Source: Diospyros lotus
Taxonomy: Eukaryota; Streptophyta; Magnoliopsida; Ericales; Ebenaceae
Assembly: GCF_014633365.1 (NCBI RefSeq)
Contig: NC_068344.1
Coordinates: 32,243,170 to 32,307,169 of the forward strand
Direction: 5' to 3'
DNA length: 64,000 nucleotides
Shown: in pieces, positions 1 to 12,678 of the stretch
Layout of the letters: each line of letters opens with the position of its first letter
How positions within the stretch are numbered: the first letter of the stretch is position 1
The notes under the pieces: model-generated
What the model was told of the DNA's origin: nothing
Seen by the model: the letters and a program-made list of their open reading frames with translations, nothing else
Database searches by the model: none
Position numbers and translations under genes: made by a program

Positions 1-1431
1 ACGGTATTATTAGTGCGTTCATTACTTAAACTAGAAGTACAAATCACATGAACAACCAGTAATAACTTTTCAATGGTTGAGCGCAAGAAAAAATAATTAC
101 AACGCTGCCAAATTGTTATATCTTGAAGTTAGAACAATGCATACATTTTGATTTAAAATAGAAGAATTAATATGTAGTTTTTTTTTTTTTTTTTTGTGTA
201 AGTAAGAATAAAAAAACAAGAACAACGCCAGAACGACTACATAGCAAGGGCAAAACAAACCTCGAACTACCAAAAAAAACTAGGGCTAAGATAGAATTAA
301 CCACAACCACCTTCTGGACTGAAAATAAAATAAAAGTAAAAATTAGAAATAAAATAAAAGAAAAAAGAAAAAAGAACTAAAGATATATACAATGCCTGAG
401 AGAAAACTAAAATTAATATCAAGCATAAAACTCTAAGATCACAATAACCAGTCTCCAAAGCAAACAAGCTATCTCTCAATGTGGATAAATGGTCTGATCC
501 TTCGAAAGCCTCCAGGCACGACGAAGAGCATTGCTTTGAAGAGATTGATTAAATCAGACAGTCATTAAGCAAACCCACACCATGTATTGAATTTGGTGAG
601 CTAACTAGGAAGATGAAGTCTCCTGATCACATAAACACCTGTTGTTGCGTTCCTTCCAGATGTAGTACACCAAAGCATGACGCACCAACCTATTCGCCAC
701 TTGCAGGGATTTTTTCCACTCCATCCATCCGTTGCCCACCGCACACCAGTATCCTATCAACGCCACAACCAACTAAATTTCTTCGATCTGCAAAAGAAAG
801 ATAGCACCTCTCAGGAATAGAGGCACTCAAAAAATAGGTGGCTGTGTCTTTCTGCATCCGTCTTGCAAAGAAAACATCTATTTGGAAAGGACAAAAACTA
901 GTTAATACGGTTAAGAGTAGATAAACGTTCCCGAATCGCTAACCAGAGAATGAACGAATGGGCACAAATACCCACAAACGACCAAACTAATTGATACTAA
1001 AGAACCTTAGGACGCTAACCCTAAAAGCTCTGGAAAGTGGCCCTAACCGAAAAAACTCCGTTTGATGCTGGGAGCCAATAAGGCTCATCACAGCGCTCAA
1101 GATGAGGGAGACTAGGAAGATGATTCCAAACAAGGTCTGAAGGTGGAGAGGAAGAATTCTCCGGCCAAATCTAAGAACCATCCTCAATAAAACCCGAGAC
1201 CTTAGCCATTATTGAAATTCCTAATTACCTAGGCAGCTGGCGCGAGAAAAGATCAATGAGCACACCTAAAAGGTGCCACTGATTATGCCAAAAGAACGTG
1301 CTCTGACCGTACCCAATTCTCCACCCAAAACGGGATCTCAAAGCCTCCCTTAACAAGAGTAATTTTTGCCAGTACCATAGGCAGGCATAAAGAACTTTAA
1401 GAAACCAAAAGCATGCCTCTTTTACTCTATA

Positions 1432-3947
1432 TGTAATACCCCATGTTTAGATAAGGGCTGCCATGTAATTTTAATAGGTTTAGAATACCGAAAAATGGAT
1501 TTTATAGCAATTTCAGGTACCGAATCAACTACAAGGAATGCCTCGAAGTGAAATTGTCTAAGGAAAAGTATATAGTCTCGATGAGCGTATCGAGTTGGGA
1601 TTTATGGAGTCGAAAAAAATCGGATCAGGAACAATTTTCGGTACAGCTAAAATACAACTGCTATTTAGACTATAAAACCGAATCGTTGTAAGAGGCTCCC
1701 GAAAAACCAACGAAACCTTAGGGGGGCCCTGGTTTTGCGTAACGAACAACCCTTTAATGGTTTTAGGAGGAAACAACAGCCTGGTAAGGACACTGGGGCG
1801 AAATCGTCTTTTTTAACTAGGCTTCAAGTTATTAATTTTATGTTTTCGGTATCGTAATGTCAATTAAATCAGTGTTTGAGGATATTATTATAATTAGATA
1901 ATTATTTTAATAAATTTAAAATAAAATTTGGGGTTAATGCATAATTTTTATATATATTAAATGTAATATACAATATATAGTATATATAAATATACAAATA
2001 TGCGTGTGCGCGTGTGTGCAAAGGCCAGCTTCTGTGGCCGAGATTTTGGATGCAATTGGAGAGATTTGGCAGCCATCCTCTGCAAAATTTTCATGGCCGA
2101 GCGAGATTCACGCCAATTGGAAGTAAATGGCAGCAAGATTTGAGGCGAGATTTGTGGGTTCTTTCAGATATGCGTGGCAGGCAAGCATGCAATAGTGTGT
2201 ATATATATATATATATATATTGGAGAGCAAGCCGTGGCTGCTTATAAATAGGCAAGAAGATTGATCGATTGAGGAGCACCAAGCAAGGAAGATCGAGAGA
2301 AAGCGAGAGTTGCAGCCAAATAGTGGCTGAAGGAAGCAACAGCAAGCAGCCATGGCCACGAACAGCAAGTTGCAGCCATGGCAGCTCGGTTGAAAGCGAG
2401 CAGTAGGGGTGGCGCGGCGGCCCAACAAGGTGCGTGGTGGCTGGCAGAAGTGGGGGAGACCGGCCGAAGTGGCCGAACTCGGCCAAGCCAGCCGCACGGT
2501 AGCGGCAGCCATGGCAGCCGCTGCAAGCAGCAGCGGCAGGGGCAGCGCGCGGAGAAGGCTGCGGCGGCCCGCGGCGGAGGGCATGACGTGGGTGGAGGCC
2601 GGCGGCGGAGGCGGACGAAGGCGTTGGTAGTGGTGGCGGCCGCGGGAAGGAGATGAAGCAGGGGCGGATCGCGCGCAGGTAGGAAGAAGAAGAAGAAGAA
2701 GAAGAAGAAGAAAAAGAGAAGAAAAAGAAAGAAAGAAAAGAAGGAAGAAGAAAGGGAGTTGCAGGAGCAGGGGAGGCGGGAAGAAGAAGAAGGGAGAAAA
2801 AAAAAAGGAAGAAAAGAAAAGAAAATAGGAAAAATCCTAGGAAATTCCCGAAAAGTAAGAAATTATATTTCAGTAATATCCCGAAGATTTTGGCAAGAAA
2901 AATAGCCTGAGCACACGTTTCGAGAATATGACACGCATACCGAGGAAATCAGAGATACTAAGTTAAGGTGAGTAAAATTTTCTAGAAAATTTCAAAAATT
3001 CCAGAATATTATTTTATGAATTTTCGTAGTGAAATATTTGAGAAAATATTTTTAAAAATATTTAATTTGGAATTATTGAGGGAAAATGGGAAGAAATAGA
3101 GAGAAAATTATAGAAAATGCCAGAAATTATGGAAAAATAGATTTTAAAGTTTATTTAAATAATTATGGTGATTATGATGATTTGAGGCTTGAAGTGGCTC
3201 GCACAAATTTTGAGGTTGGCATGCAAATCGAGGCAAGACACGGATATCGAGGTAGCCTGATAAGCTCTAGAAGGTAAGTGGTACTTTCTCGAAAATGTTT
3301 TTATCATATTGACATGTCCTGATATGTATCCATCACGTAGATTGCATACATGACTATGAAATGCATAAATACACGTTAATATCATTGATCACACGCATAT
3401 GAGGCCGTAGGGAGTACGAACTAGCACCGCTGCCTTACCAAGGGTGCACCCATACACCCCGGCTTCGAAAGAGGTGGCCGCTAAAATGGTAGGTAGCAAG
3501 AGGGGTGCAGTTGACACCTACGATGAAAGACATTGCATACACTCATGACATAACATTATGTACCCTTACTTAGATGGTTCATTATCTAACTTGGGTTCAC
3601 CCCTGGAACATTCAACGTTCCAGTCGGGACTTGCAGAGATGATTCCGAGATTGGTGATATGTAGTGGCGTGAAACATCAAAAAGCGAGTAAATGTACCAT
3701 GTTATGTTATGAGTAGTTTAAGAATTATGTACATTGTATTTATTGTCAGACACTTATGAATTAACTTTGTAATGAATGTCATGAGCAGGTTTGATTCAGC
3801 TTCCGCTTTGTATTTATTTCTAGTGTAGATATCTCGCACTAGATAAGGTCTTAGGGAATTTCGAGATAATGTAAAGATAAAAAAAAAAAAAAAATATAGA
3901 CCAAATTTCCTAAGGCATAACACGCCCTGAAGAAGTGGGCTGTTACA
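1432..3947 (+). mobile_element. Solo LTR A (Ty3/Gypsy-like long LTR), inserted in the LINE
   Basis: It begins TGTAATACCCC, ends GGGCTGTTACA and is flanked by a perfect 5 bp duplication CTATA (1427-1431 and 3948-3952). The 2516 bp have TG...CA ends and no retroviral coding sequence, hence a solo LTR. It is closely related to LTRs B and C and more distantly to D. All share a TATA box, a GC-rich block, a GAA-rich tract and a GGGTGCACCCATACACC motif. Length and ends resemble Del/Tekay chromovirus LTRs, but that family assignment is inference. Confidence 0.85.
2243..2250 (+). promoter_or_regulatory. TATA box of solo LTR A
   Basis: TATAAATA lies 811 bp into the LTR. The same octamer occurs at comparable offsets in LTRs D (858) and C (799), and a TATAAAAA variant in B (762), which supports a U3 promoter. 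Confidence 0.6.
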
Positions 3948-6636
3948 CTATAAGTATGCACTCATTTCACCCACAAGGATGCTCTATCCCCTATTAGCAA
4001 ACCCCAAATAAGTTTGCTAACCAAAGCTTGATTCCAAACATAAAAAGGCTTAAGACCCAAGCCCCCCTGATCCTTAGGGCAACAAATCTCACACTAAGCT
4101 ACCTTAGCTCTATGGCAGTTTGCCTCATTGCCACTCCATATGAAATTATGAATAATCTGTTTTATCTCATGGATCACCTTTTTCGGAGAATGAACACAGA
4201 CGCGTGGATAGAACAGATTGAGCCAATTGTAGGCGCCCCCAAAGGAGAGCAACCCATTACGCCAACCACAAATCCTATTTCTCACTTTATCAATGATGGG
4301 CTGGCAAACCCCGTAAGAAAGCTTGGTGGATAGTAGAGGCACGCCTAGATATATCATAGGCAAATCACATTTTCAAAAGCTAGAAGCATTAAGAACATCC
4401 TCTCTCAAGGGTTTATCCCTACAAGAGAGGAAGCAATCACTCCTTAAAGGATTGGTCTTGAGGCCAAACAAAGAAGAAAATCTCTCCAAGCAGGATTTTA
4501 AGATGCTTACCGAAACAAGGTCACCATGAGAGAACATGAGAAGATCATCTGCGGACATGAGCATCACCATCCGAGTCTGCTCACATTTCCAGTGAAACTA
4601 AAAATTCAGGGACCTCGAGTAGTGGCTCACAATACCATGGAGGATCTACATCACAAGAATAAAGAGATAAGGGGACAAGGGGTCCCCTTGACTCAACCCC
4701 CGACCCCTAGGAAAGAAACCATTTAATTGACCATTGATCTTAACAGAATAATGAGGCGTCATAATATACTAGTAGATCCAACTACAAAATTTGGGGGGCG
4801 GGAGAAGTTCATCAATTGAAGTACCATCATGAGGAAATTCTATTCCACTTAGTCATAAGCCTTGGCTAGATCCACTTTAAGCGCACATCGGGGTTGCCCC
4901 TTATAGAGATGATATTGGAAAACCAATTCTTGGGCCAGCAACACATTATCCCCGATCGAACGACCTGGCACAAAGGCAGCCCTAGAACCATCCACCAAGC
5001 TAGATAGCACCGACTTGACCTTATTTGCCAAAATCTTGGTAATGACTTTATAAAAGACATTACAACAAGAAATAGGTCTGAATTGGGATGGCACCTTAGG
5101 GTGGGGAACCTTAGGAATGAGACTGATTATGGTTGTATTCATTTTCCCCAAGAGACAACTAGATGAGAAAAAACTATGCACCGCCTCCACAACATCAGGA
5201 CCTACAAACTCCCAGGGCTTTCTAAAGAACTTAACAGTGAACCCATCCAGCCCAGGAGCCTTATCATCACCCATACTGAAGAGCGCGTTCTTAATTTCCT
5301 TAGCTGAAACTTCAACAATGAGCCCTCCCCACTGATCCTTCTCCAAATGCTTATCAATAAAGGCGGCAACTTCCTCAGAACGCAGAGGAGTTAGACGAGC
5401 ACTTTGACCTATAAGATTTTGGAAATAAGACACCATAATGCTCGCCACCTCCTTCTTAGAGTCCGGAACCGTGCCATTTTCTTTTTGGAGGCTGATGATA
5501 TGATTGTTATTTTGCCGAGCCAACATGGATTGAAAGAAAAAACATGAACACCAATCCCCTTCCGTAGACCACCGGATTCGAGCTTGAATGCAAAAATAAT
5601 CAGATTCTTGAGCGATAGCCATTGAATAATCCATATTGAAGTCAAGCTCGCCCTGACGAAGAGCAGGGTCATGAAGGTTATCATGCATATCTTGTTGAAT
5701 ACTACACAATTTATCTCGGAGAGACGCAACGAGCTCTAAGACATGACCGTTAGACCTATTGAGAGTCTTCATAGCATCCTTAACAGCTTTGATCTTTTGA
5801 GCTACTCAAAACATAGGAACCCCAGGAACACACCTACTCTAGCTAGCAGCTACTTTATCCAAGAATAGGGGATGAGATTAACAAGATGGTTAAGAAACCT
5901 AAACGGACTCCCCTTATTCCAAGTATTTTCAGATAAAAAAACTATCGCAAGGCTATTATCCGAGATCCCTAGCTGAAAGAAATGCGCCTTGCTCTTCGGA
6001 TATCTAACAAGAAAACCATCATTATCCAGGGCTCTATCCAACTTAAGAAAAATATAATCTTCTCCAAATCGCTTGTTATTCCATGTGAGCTTAGGCCCAC
6101 TAAAGGCCAAGTCCTGAAGTGAAACAGAAGAGATAAAGTCATTAAACCTACACATACACAAAGATAGAAAGATTTTCCCACCTTTCATCTTAGAACTATT
6201 GCGACAAACATTAAAATCAACTAAAAGGAGCCAAGGGTCGCTCGCTACTGACATTCCCACTCCTCTTAGAGAATTCCATTGACGAGCTTGGTCCACTTCC
6301 TTATTCCTAGTATAAATACAAGACAAGAAGAATGGAGTGAGAATCTAAGGACCGATCACTCTAACATGAATGAAGTGATCCGACTTGCTTAAAACAACCA
6401 AACTTAGGGCAAACAAATCATGACCTACCCAAATACGACCCCCATCGGACATGCCATAGTTAAAATCCCTTTTCCAGTAGGGCATAATTGCTCGCGAGAC
6501 TCCCTCATCCTACCTTCATGGACCCGCGACTCTAGAATAGCCACTACAGACAGTTTACTTTGAGAAATAAGCGATCAAACCTCCCATTGTTTATGGGCCT
6601 GATTCAGCCCCCTCACATTCTAGGTTACAATCTGCA

Positions 6637-9108
6637 TCATAAGCATTCCTGAGGGGTTGGGTCTGGACTCATGGACTCGTGCTGATTCTTCTCACGCTCT
6701 TGCTTTTTCCTGTTATCCCTCTTAGCTTGAGTTCTCGTTTTCGTCTTATTCATTTTTGAACTCACACTCATTACCCTATCAGACTCTAAACCTTCAACCA
6801 TCTCTCCTTCTTGCACACTAGGGTCTCCCAACTCATTCCTATCATCAGTGTCTTCCTCCGATTCCTTGGGAGAGGGAACATCCCTGCTCTCTTCCAATAG
6901 AGCAAAAAAATTATTCCTATTTATCATTTGGTCATCAGTATCCTTGGGGTCATAAGAAACTGTAACATGATGGGATTCCGGATTATCTATCACTTTCATA
7001 GGATCTGGATTAGGCTCAGTGAGAGGAGTAGATGGGCTTACTTTCTCACTTCTATCAATCACCTCATCCTTCCCCTTTTTACTTTGCACCTTGACAAAGT
7101 CGTCATGCTAACCCCTCTAATGATTTTCGAGTCAGGTTTAGGCTGTCTCAAGCACCTTGAATCTGGGTAACAAAACACTTGACAGTGAGAAAAGATTGAT
7201 GGTATCCAATGATGCTCAACTGGAAGCTTGGAGATACAGGGTTCTTCGATAATTACATCTATATCTTGATCAATGCCTATAAACTTAGGAAATTTAAATG
7301 AAACACTTACCTCCACACATACCTTGGCGTACCCTAACCTAAACCTATCCTTTGTCATAGGATCCGCATGTAGAGGTCGAGATAGTCATCATCGAAATCC
7401 CCTTCAAGGACCACCCTTCTAACAGAATGTTATGAATTAATCTTAACCAAAGAGGGATCGAGGAGTGAGATTCTATGGCTAAATTCATGCCCAATTCCCA
7501 ACATTTTATAATAAATGGTCAATCCACAAAATGATAGGGACTCGCATTAATAGCTTTTAAGATGTTGTCATGAGAATCATAATGAAAAAGAAAAAACCAT
7601 AGTTGTTCGAAAGAACTTCTAAAAGCCCTTGACATTGCCATAAACGCCTAGTAATATTTTTGACCACCAAAAAAAGAAGACGTTTTTCAATAAAATAACC
7701 CACAAGAGTATTCGTCCAATAATCAATGCACTCATTAATAACATCACTAGGGAGCTTAACTATTGGAAAATCAGAAGATGTACTTGAAGGGGGGAAAATA
7801 CTCTAATCTCGTTGGCATTCACTGCAGACGATCGGCAATCACGTCAATCCACAACTTGATGGTTTGCATATAAGTCCACAGTTGATGATTGCTGTTGGGC
7901 CTTAGAGGATTATTGTTATTGGGTCTCCTCTCATAATCCTCGTAATTTGCTTTGCTAGGATCACCCATGCCTCTGGTATTCCTTGGGCTACTTAAATCCA
8001 CATGCTCCATATAAGCAGGATGGGACCCATAATTATCATGCCCATTTCTTTTCTGGATAGCTTCATTTAAACCATTGTGAGGGCCATTGGAACTTTGGCC
8101 CATGACATATTACCCTTGATCATGAAGACGTGACCCAAATTTTCTACATGAGCCATATTGAGGCCTCCTACCCTGCCCAAGAAACTTAGCCACCCGATAA
8201 GGCTCACTTGGTCGACCCGATCTAGTTTCTCTTATCCCCAACAGTCGTCCAGTGTCAGCGAAACTTAACTACCGATGATGGTTTCCTTCTTGCCTAGCAA
8301 GTGTAAAACCCTTCATCTGATCGTCCCTTTGATCGGCTAACATCTCACTATTTGATTGCCCAAGATGAGCATCTGTTACTCGCATCCCACCCTTAAACCG
8401 ATCTGGAAACCCTTCGCCGTTAATGCCACATCGTTGTCGCTTGTGGCTTTTTGCTCGGAATCGCTCCCCTCGCTTGACAGAGCATCGCAAGGGGAGGGAA
8501 CTCACTCACATCCCTCACACAGATCTGCATACCATCCCTATCAATCATTCCCGAACCCCAAGGAACCCTATTTTGACTCACTTGATTTCCATCGGAAGGG
8601 AGATGATGCTCCACTGCCTGCTCCGACACCCGATGCTAATGAATGTTCTGCACGCGTTGCTCGCTTCCTCCGAAAATGCCTTCATCTTTGGCTTGACCCT
8701 TATAAGGATTGGTAGTTTCATCTAGTAGATCATCTTCATCCAAAAGGGGGTGTGAACTTTGCTCAAATCCGCCATTCACTCACTCTCCTAAAGTCGATTC
8801 ACCTGTTCCCCTGTTATCATTAAATGGCCTTTCATCCCCTCTGTTCTCGATCTATTTATTTGTAGTATCTATCATCAGCGAGCTAGCTAGGAATCTTCTT
8901 TAACGACTGCCCAGAACAAACACCATTCAGAAAGGTCATTTCCAATCCCCCCAGATCTACCACTAATCGGCCTTCAAGCTCGCATCCGTTTGAATTAGTA
9001 GCAACTGAATTTCTCAATCATGACCGTCGGGTACTCTTTGAACTGCCGCCCATGATTTGGCTGGGAGGGGGCCGACTTTTGTGGTGCGATCTCTCCGGTG
9101 AAGGCCAT
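6637..9108 (-). pseudogene. LINE ORF1 (DUF4283 / CCHC nucleic-acid-binding) pseudogene
   Basis: The chosen start is the ATG at 9108 near the LINE 5' end; nothing decides this strongly. The conserved part lies at about 7600-7100. It holds a DUF4283-like stretch (ASPYHFVD, PFIIKCWELGMN, IPLWLRL) followed by RFRLGYAKVCVEV and a zinc-knuckle-like region (HHWIPSIFSHCQVF). In plant LINEs this protein binds the element RNA. The C-terminal part (7089-6637) is open, polar and serine/glutamate rich, as usual for the linker. Frameshifts and stops elsewhere break the frame. The TGA stop overlaps the ORF2 start in an ATGA arrangement at 6640-6637, so coupled reinitiation is plausible in the ancestor. Confidence 0.75.
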
Positions 9109-9246
9109 CGGGAATGCATCAGAGGCTTTGGTTGATTTGAAATCACCAATTGTTCGAGCACTTTCCTTTATAGGTTAGAGAGAGAAAATCAACATTACAC
9201 AAATAAAAAGCATCAATTATAGCAAGCGCATCCAAGAATTTTATTT

Positions 9247-9513
9247 GTATAATGTTACTTTTTATTTGAGTAATACTATGCAACTAAATGTATATAAATC
9301 ATAAAGAAATTACTTTTATTCGGAGTGATGTTTTGTGAAAATATTAATGTCATACGATTTTTCTAAAAAAATAATAACAATAAAATAGGATTTATTTGGT
9401 AGAATATTGATGCTCATGCTCTCATTAAATAATCAATAGAGAGTTTGTTTGTATCTCATAATAATCACCGTCTCTTTCTCCATGACACCAGCCACGAAAG
9501 ACCATTAATCAAA
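9247..9513. repeat. Left half of a duplicated segment, interrupted by the MULE
   Basis: About 265 bp closely match 25829-26060, including the shared run GAGAGTTTGTTTGTATCTC and the target sequence ACCATTAATCAAA. The match resumes on the far side of the MULE at 17406-17650. Host-type AT-rich non-coding sequence with no ORF. Confidence 0.85.
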
Positions 9514-9560
9514 GGGAAATTCTATTGGGAACCCGCCAAATTACTCAATATAACCCGTTG
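9514..9560 (+). repeat. MULE left terminal inverted repeat
   Basis: 47 bp starting GGGAAATTCTATTGGGAACC and ending ATAACCCGTTG. It matches the reverse complement of the right end except at four positions. Confidence 0.93.
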
Positions 9561-9922
9561 GACTGAATTTTTATTTTTACTCTTTGCAACCACGAGAATT
9601 ACTATTTACAACCCATAAATTCCCAAATATACCCTCACACAGCCGCACCAGCCACACAATTTCTCACATTTCTCAAACAAACCCTAGCAATCTTCGGCCG
9701 CGAGGAAGAAGAAATCGGACTGATAAATCAGGTACGCCTTCTGTTCAATGTTTAATTTCTTCAATAATCGTACATGGCGGCATCACCATCGACCGCGATG
9801 GCAGCCACCATGGCCGCCATCATCACCACGAACCTCCGCACCGCGAGGTGCGGGGGTTTTAGAAACCCCCTTCCTGGCGGCGACGATGGCAGCCGCCATG
9901 GCCGCCATCGTCAGTCGCGGAC

Positions 9923-10113
9923 CTCCGCACCGTGAGGTGCGGGGGTTTCAGAACCCCCCTCCCCCATCGGCGACGATGGCAGCCGCCATGGCCGCCTTCA
10001 TCAGCCGCGATGGTGCCACCATCGCGGCTGATGAAGGCGGCCATGGCGGCTGCCATCGTCGCCGCTAAGGTGGGGGAGGAGGGTTCTGAAACCCCCGCAC
10101 CGCGAGGTGCGGC
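9923..10113. repeat. Long imperfect palindrome with a perfect 46 bp-arm core
   Basis: The core arms 9969-10014 and 10018-10063 are exact reverse complements around a 3 nt spacer. The inverted repeat extends outward with small indels, with GTGCGGGGGTTTCAGAACCC on the left and its complement on the right. The block is GC-rich in an AT-rich element. Related units (CCGCACC-GAGGTGCGGGGG, GCCGCCATGGCCGCC) recur from 9770 to 10150. Open frames across it are compositional. Confidence 0.9.
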
Positions 10114-10498
10114 GGTCTCAGAGACCCCCGCACCTCACGGTGCGGGGGTCCGAACCCATTCCGGTTCTCGAACCCGCAATTCCGGGTTGGAGAAACCGGA
10201 ACCAGATTTATTAATAAATGTATAATTATATATTTATTTTTTTAGTTTTGTGCCATTTGAATTTTTTTTAAAATATGATTGATTTCATATTAATCTCACA
10301 TGTTATTTTTTATATTAATTATAATTTTACAGTTCACCTTTCTAATAAATCTAATTATTATTAATTTTATTATAAACAATTTTATTTGTCATAATGCATT
10401 TAGACATTTCATATAACATTCTTATATGAATTAAATTAATTTTGTAGTAGATTACTATTATTTTAAAAATGACTAATATGGTACATTCATTTATAGGT

Positions 10499-12678
10499 AT
10501 GGCACGTACTCGAGGAGGAGGAGTAGAGGGAGCTCGTCAGCGTCCGACAGCTTCCACGAGGAGGAGGGTAGAGGGCCATGATGGTCATTTTGTGGCTGAT
10601 ACATCTATTTCAGAGGCGCACATTTCTGAGCAGCCAGGTACTTTGGACTCATCACCTCCTAGTCCTCCAGAGCAGCCATCTACTAGTGCTCCGGAGCAGC
10701 CATCTACTAGTGCTCCGGACGATACTACCGAACTATTTTTGGGAGGCCCTGAAGATCCATCCATTTTAAAGAGTTTTAAAAATCATGTTGCTGTTAGCAT
10801 ATGGGCTGGAGAGGTAAGTGATTATAAAAATAATTTTACATTTAAAATAATTATTATAATGTTAGTAATTATTTTATTATTTTTATGTAATAGGAAAGAG
10901 GTGTATTAAAGTGTAATAGCCATGGACAAAGAATTCCTGATTGGCCATTGGCAAATCAGCAACGTATTTATGATATTGTTGTAAGATCTCAGTTAGCACC
11001 TTTGATAGAATCCACGTATCGATTTGTGAATCCTACAGTTGTGTCAGCCTTTTCAGAGAGATGGCAACCTGAGACTAACACATTTCATCTACCATTTGGT
11101 GAGATGACACTTACGTTAGATGACGTTGCCACTATTCTGAAGATACCAGTTGCTGGCAGCCCTGTATCAGTCCCTCATTTGACAGGTAATGAAGCTCAGA
11201 ATTTACTTTGTCGTTTACTTGGGGTCTCAGTAGTAGAAGCAGCAGGCCAGATAGCTGAGACTCGGGGACCGTATGTGAAATTAGATTGGCTGAGAAGAAC
11301 ATTTATGAACGTACCAAATTCAGCTCCAGATGAAGAGATGTACAATGCTAGTAGGGCATATTTGTTATTTTTATTAGGTTGTACATTATTTGTGGATAAG
11401 AGTGGTACCATGATTTCGATTTCCTATCTTGCATTGTTGGAAGACCTAAGTATATCTGGTACGTATGCATGGGGGGCTGCTTGTTTGGCATATTTATATA
11501 GGCAGCTAGGTATCGCGAGTAGAAGAGATGTCAAGGGAATCTGTGGATATTTAACATTACTTGAGGTAATAATTTAAATTTTATTATTTTGTGCATATTT
11601 TTACTATGTCTTTCCATATATCTTAACAATTATTTACATTAAATGTATACAGGCTTGGATATACGAACATTTTCCATTGACTAGAAGTAAACATAATTTA
11701 TCATATACTGACGAGCTGCCTAGGGCTCATCGCTGGCTTCCTGTTCGTGAGTACGATTCTTTGCAATCTTTGCGAGAGCGACTTGATGACTTAATTGAAG
11801 ATCAGGTATTCTGTTCACACATTATATTTTGCAACTTAATATTGCTCATCATTGAAATTCTAAAACATGTGCAGGTCATATGGACACCATATAGGAGGCA
11901 TCGTGCACAACACCCACTCCATGAGATTGCGTTCTTCTCCGGATGTCTTAAGTGTGGAGGCGTGATTGAGCCATATCATCCGGAGAGGGTTCTGCGACAA
12001 TTTGGGCATAGGCAGAATATACCTCCACCTCCATTATCTCCTATTGAAGCCAAGCGGGGTAGAGCTACGACAACATATAAGGTAATTTATGATTTTATCA
12101 ATGATAGTTGGTCTCGCTGGGATTTTCACTTATTGCCAGCACACCGTCGGGGTGGACTTGCCCTAGTGCCATGGGAGTGCAGTGAAGACTACTTGGCATG
12201 GTATCATCGCATTACACATCGAGTCATACAAAATCCTACAAATAGATCCGGGTTTGACAGAGGTGATCATGATAGAGTGACTCTTGCTGATGTGGTAAGA
12301 TTAATTTTGTAATTGTAATTTTTTTAAATATATTATGTTTAGTTTTTTATATTTAAAATAATTGTCTTGTAGCGCATCATGGCATCACTATCTCCTCTTA
12401 GGCAAGTCATATCAGGTGGATCCACTCAAGATGTAGATGCGTGGAGACGGGCATGTCTTCAGGTATATGATATTTTGACTATTCGTACTGGGTCTTCTTC
12501 TACTGGGTCTCATGCATATACAGTATTTCGCGAAGCACCTTCTAGTATGGTACGAACACCGACGGTGGTTACATCACCTCCGGCAGTAAATATAAATCCA
12601 CCACCTACGAGTTCAGATCCATATCATCCAGCCCCAAGCCCCCCTCAAGAGACAAGAAAAAGGACTGATAGAGATTAA
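10499..12678 (+). CDS. Plant mobile domain (PMD, MAIN-like) protein, five exons, inside the MULE
   Basis: Inferred exons are 10499-10813, 10894-11565, 11653-11805, 11875-12294 and 12373-12678. All four introns (68-87 nt) have GT-AG ends, all junctions are phase 0, and the product is 621 aa. The start chosen is ATG GCA CGT ACT (MARTRGGG), a typical N-terminus for this family; an upstream in-frame ATG exists at 10469. An acidic, proline/serine-rich N-terminus has a short repeat (EQPSTSAP twice). The PMD core follows: RIPDWPL, FHLPFGEMTLTLDDVATIL, a middle helical region (YLLFLLGCTLFVDKSG, YLYRQLG), then VIWTPYRRHRAQHP and WDFHLLPAHRRGG. The C-terminus is low-complexity proline/serine. PMD proteins include the nuclear MAIN/MAIL1 silencing factors, and many PMD genes sit in transposons. 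Its role here is unknown. Confidence 0.88.

Larger units (their letters stand above)
550..6646 (-). pseudogene. LINE ORF2 endonuclease / reverse transcriptase pseudogene
   Basis: The frame starts near 6646 with QIVT-stop-NVRGLNQAHKQWEV, the APE-type endonuclease N-terminus with its tryptophan codon turned into a stop. The PWLLL-DFN motif near 6220 reads VDFN where GDFN is expected. RT motifs follow: DKAPGLDGFT (about 5250), SQFRPISCCN (about 5080), ALKVDLAKAYD (about 4860), LSQGDPLSPYLFIL (about 4680) and the catalytic ADD (about 4550). After the solo LTR the frame resumes and ends with a zf-RVT motif (CFLCKTDAERHSHLFFEC, about 890) and YYIWKERNNR (about 650). Several stops and shifts make it nonfunctional. 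Confidence 0.85.
179..9180 (-). mobile_element. LINE-type non-LTR retrotransposon, near full length, decayed, interrupted by a solo LTR
   Basis: On the minus strand the order is a 5' region near 9180-9108, ORF1 (DUF4283 plus CCHC-like zinc knuckle), ORF2 (endonuclease, reverse transcriptase, zf-RVT) and a terminal A-run, seen on the plus strand as a T-run at about 179-196. This is the standard plant L1-like layout. The 2.5 kb solo LTR at 1432-3947 interrupts ORF2, leaving about 6.5 kb of LINE. Many stops and frame changes make it non-autonomous. The 3' end is well placed by the A-run. The 5' end is approximate because I found no convincing target-site duplication. Confidence 0.85.

Noticed and set aside
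2091..2656. Overlapping long frames on both strands in a GC-rich block
   Set aside because: They lie in the GC-rich part of solo LTR A; equivalent blocks in LTRs B and C have unrelated frames, so they are compositional.
10469..10498. Upstream in-frame ATG as the PMD start
   Set aside because: MARTRGG at 10499 fits the family N-terminus better; the extra ten codons look like leader sequence.
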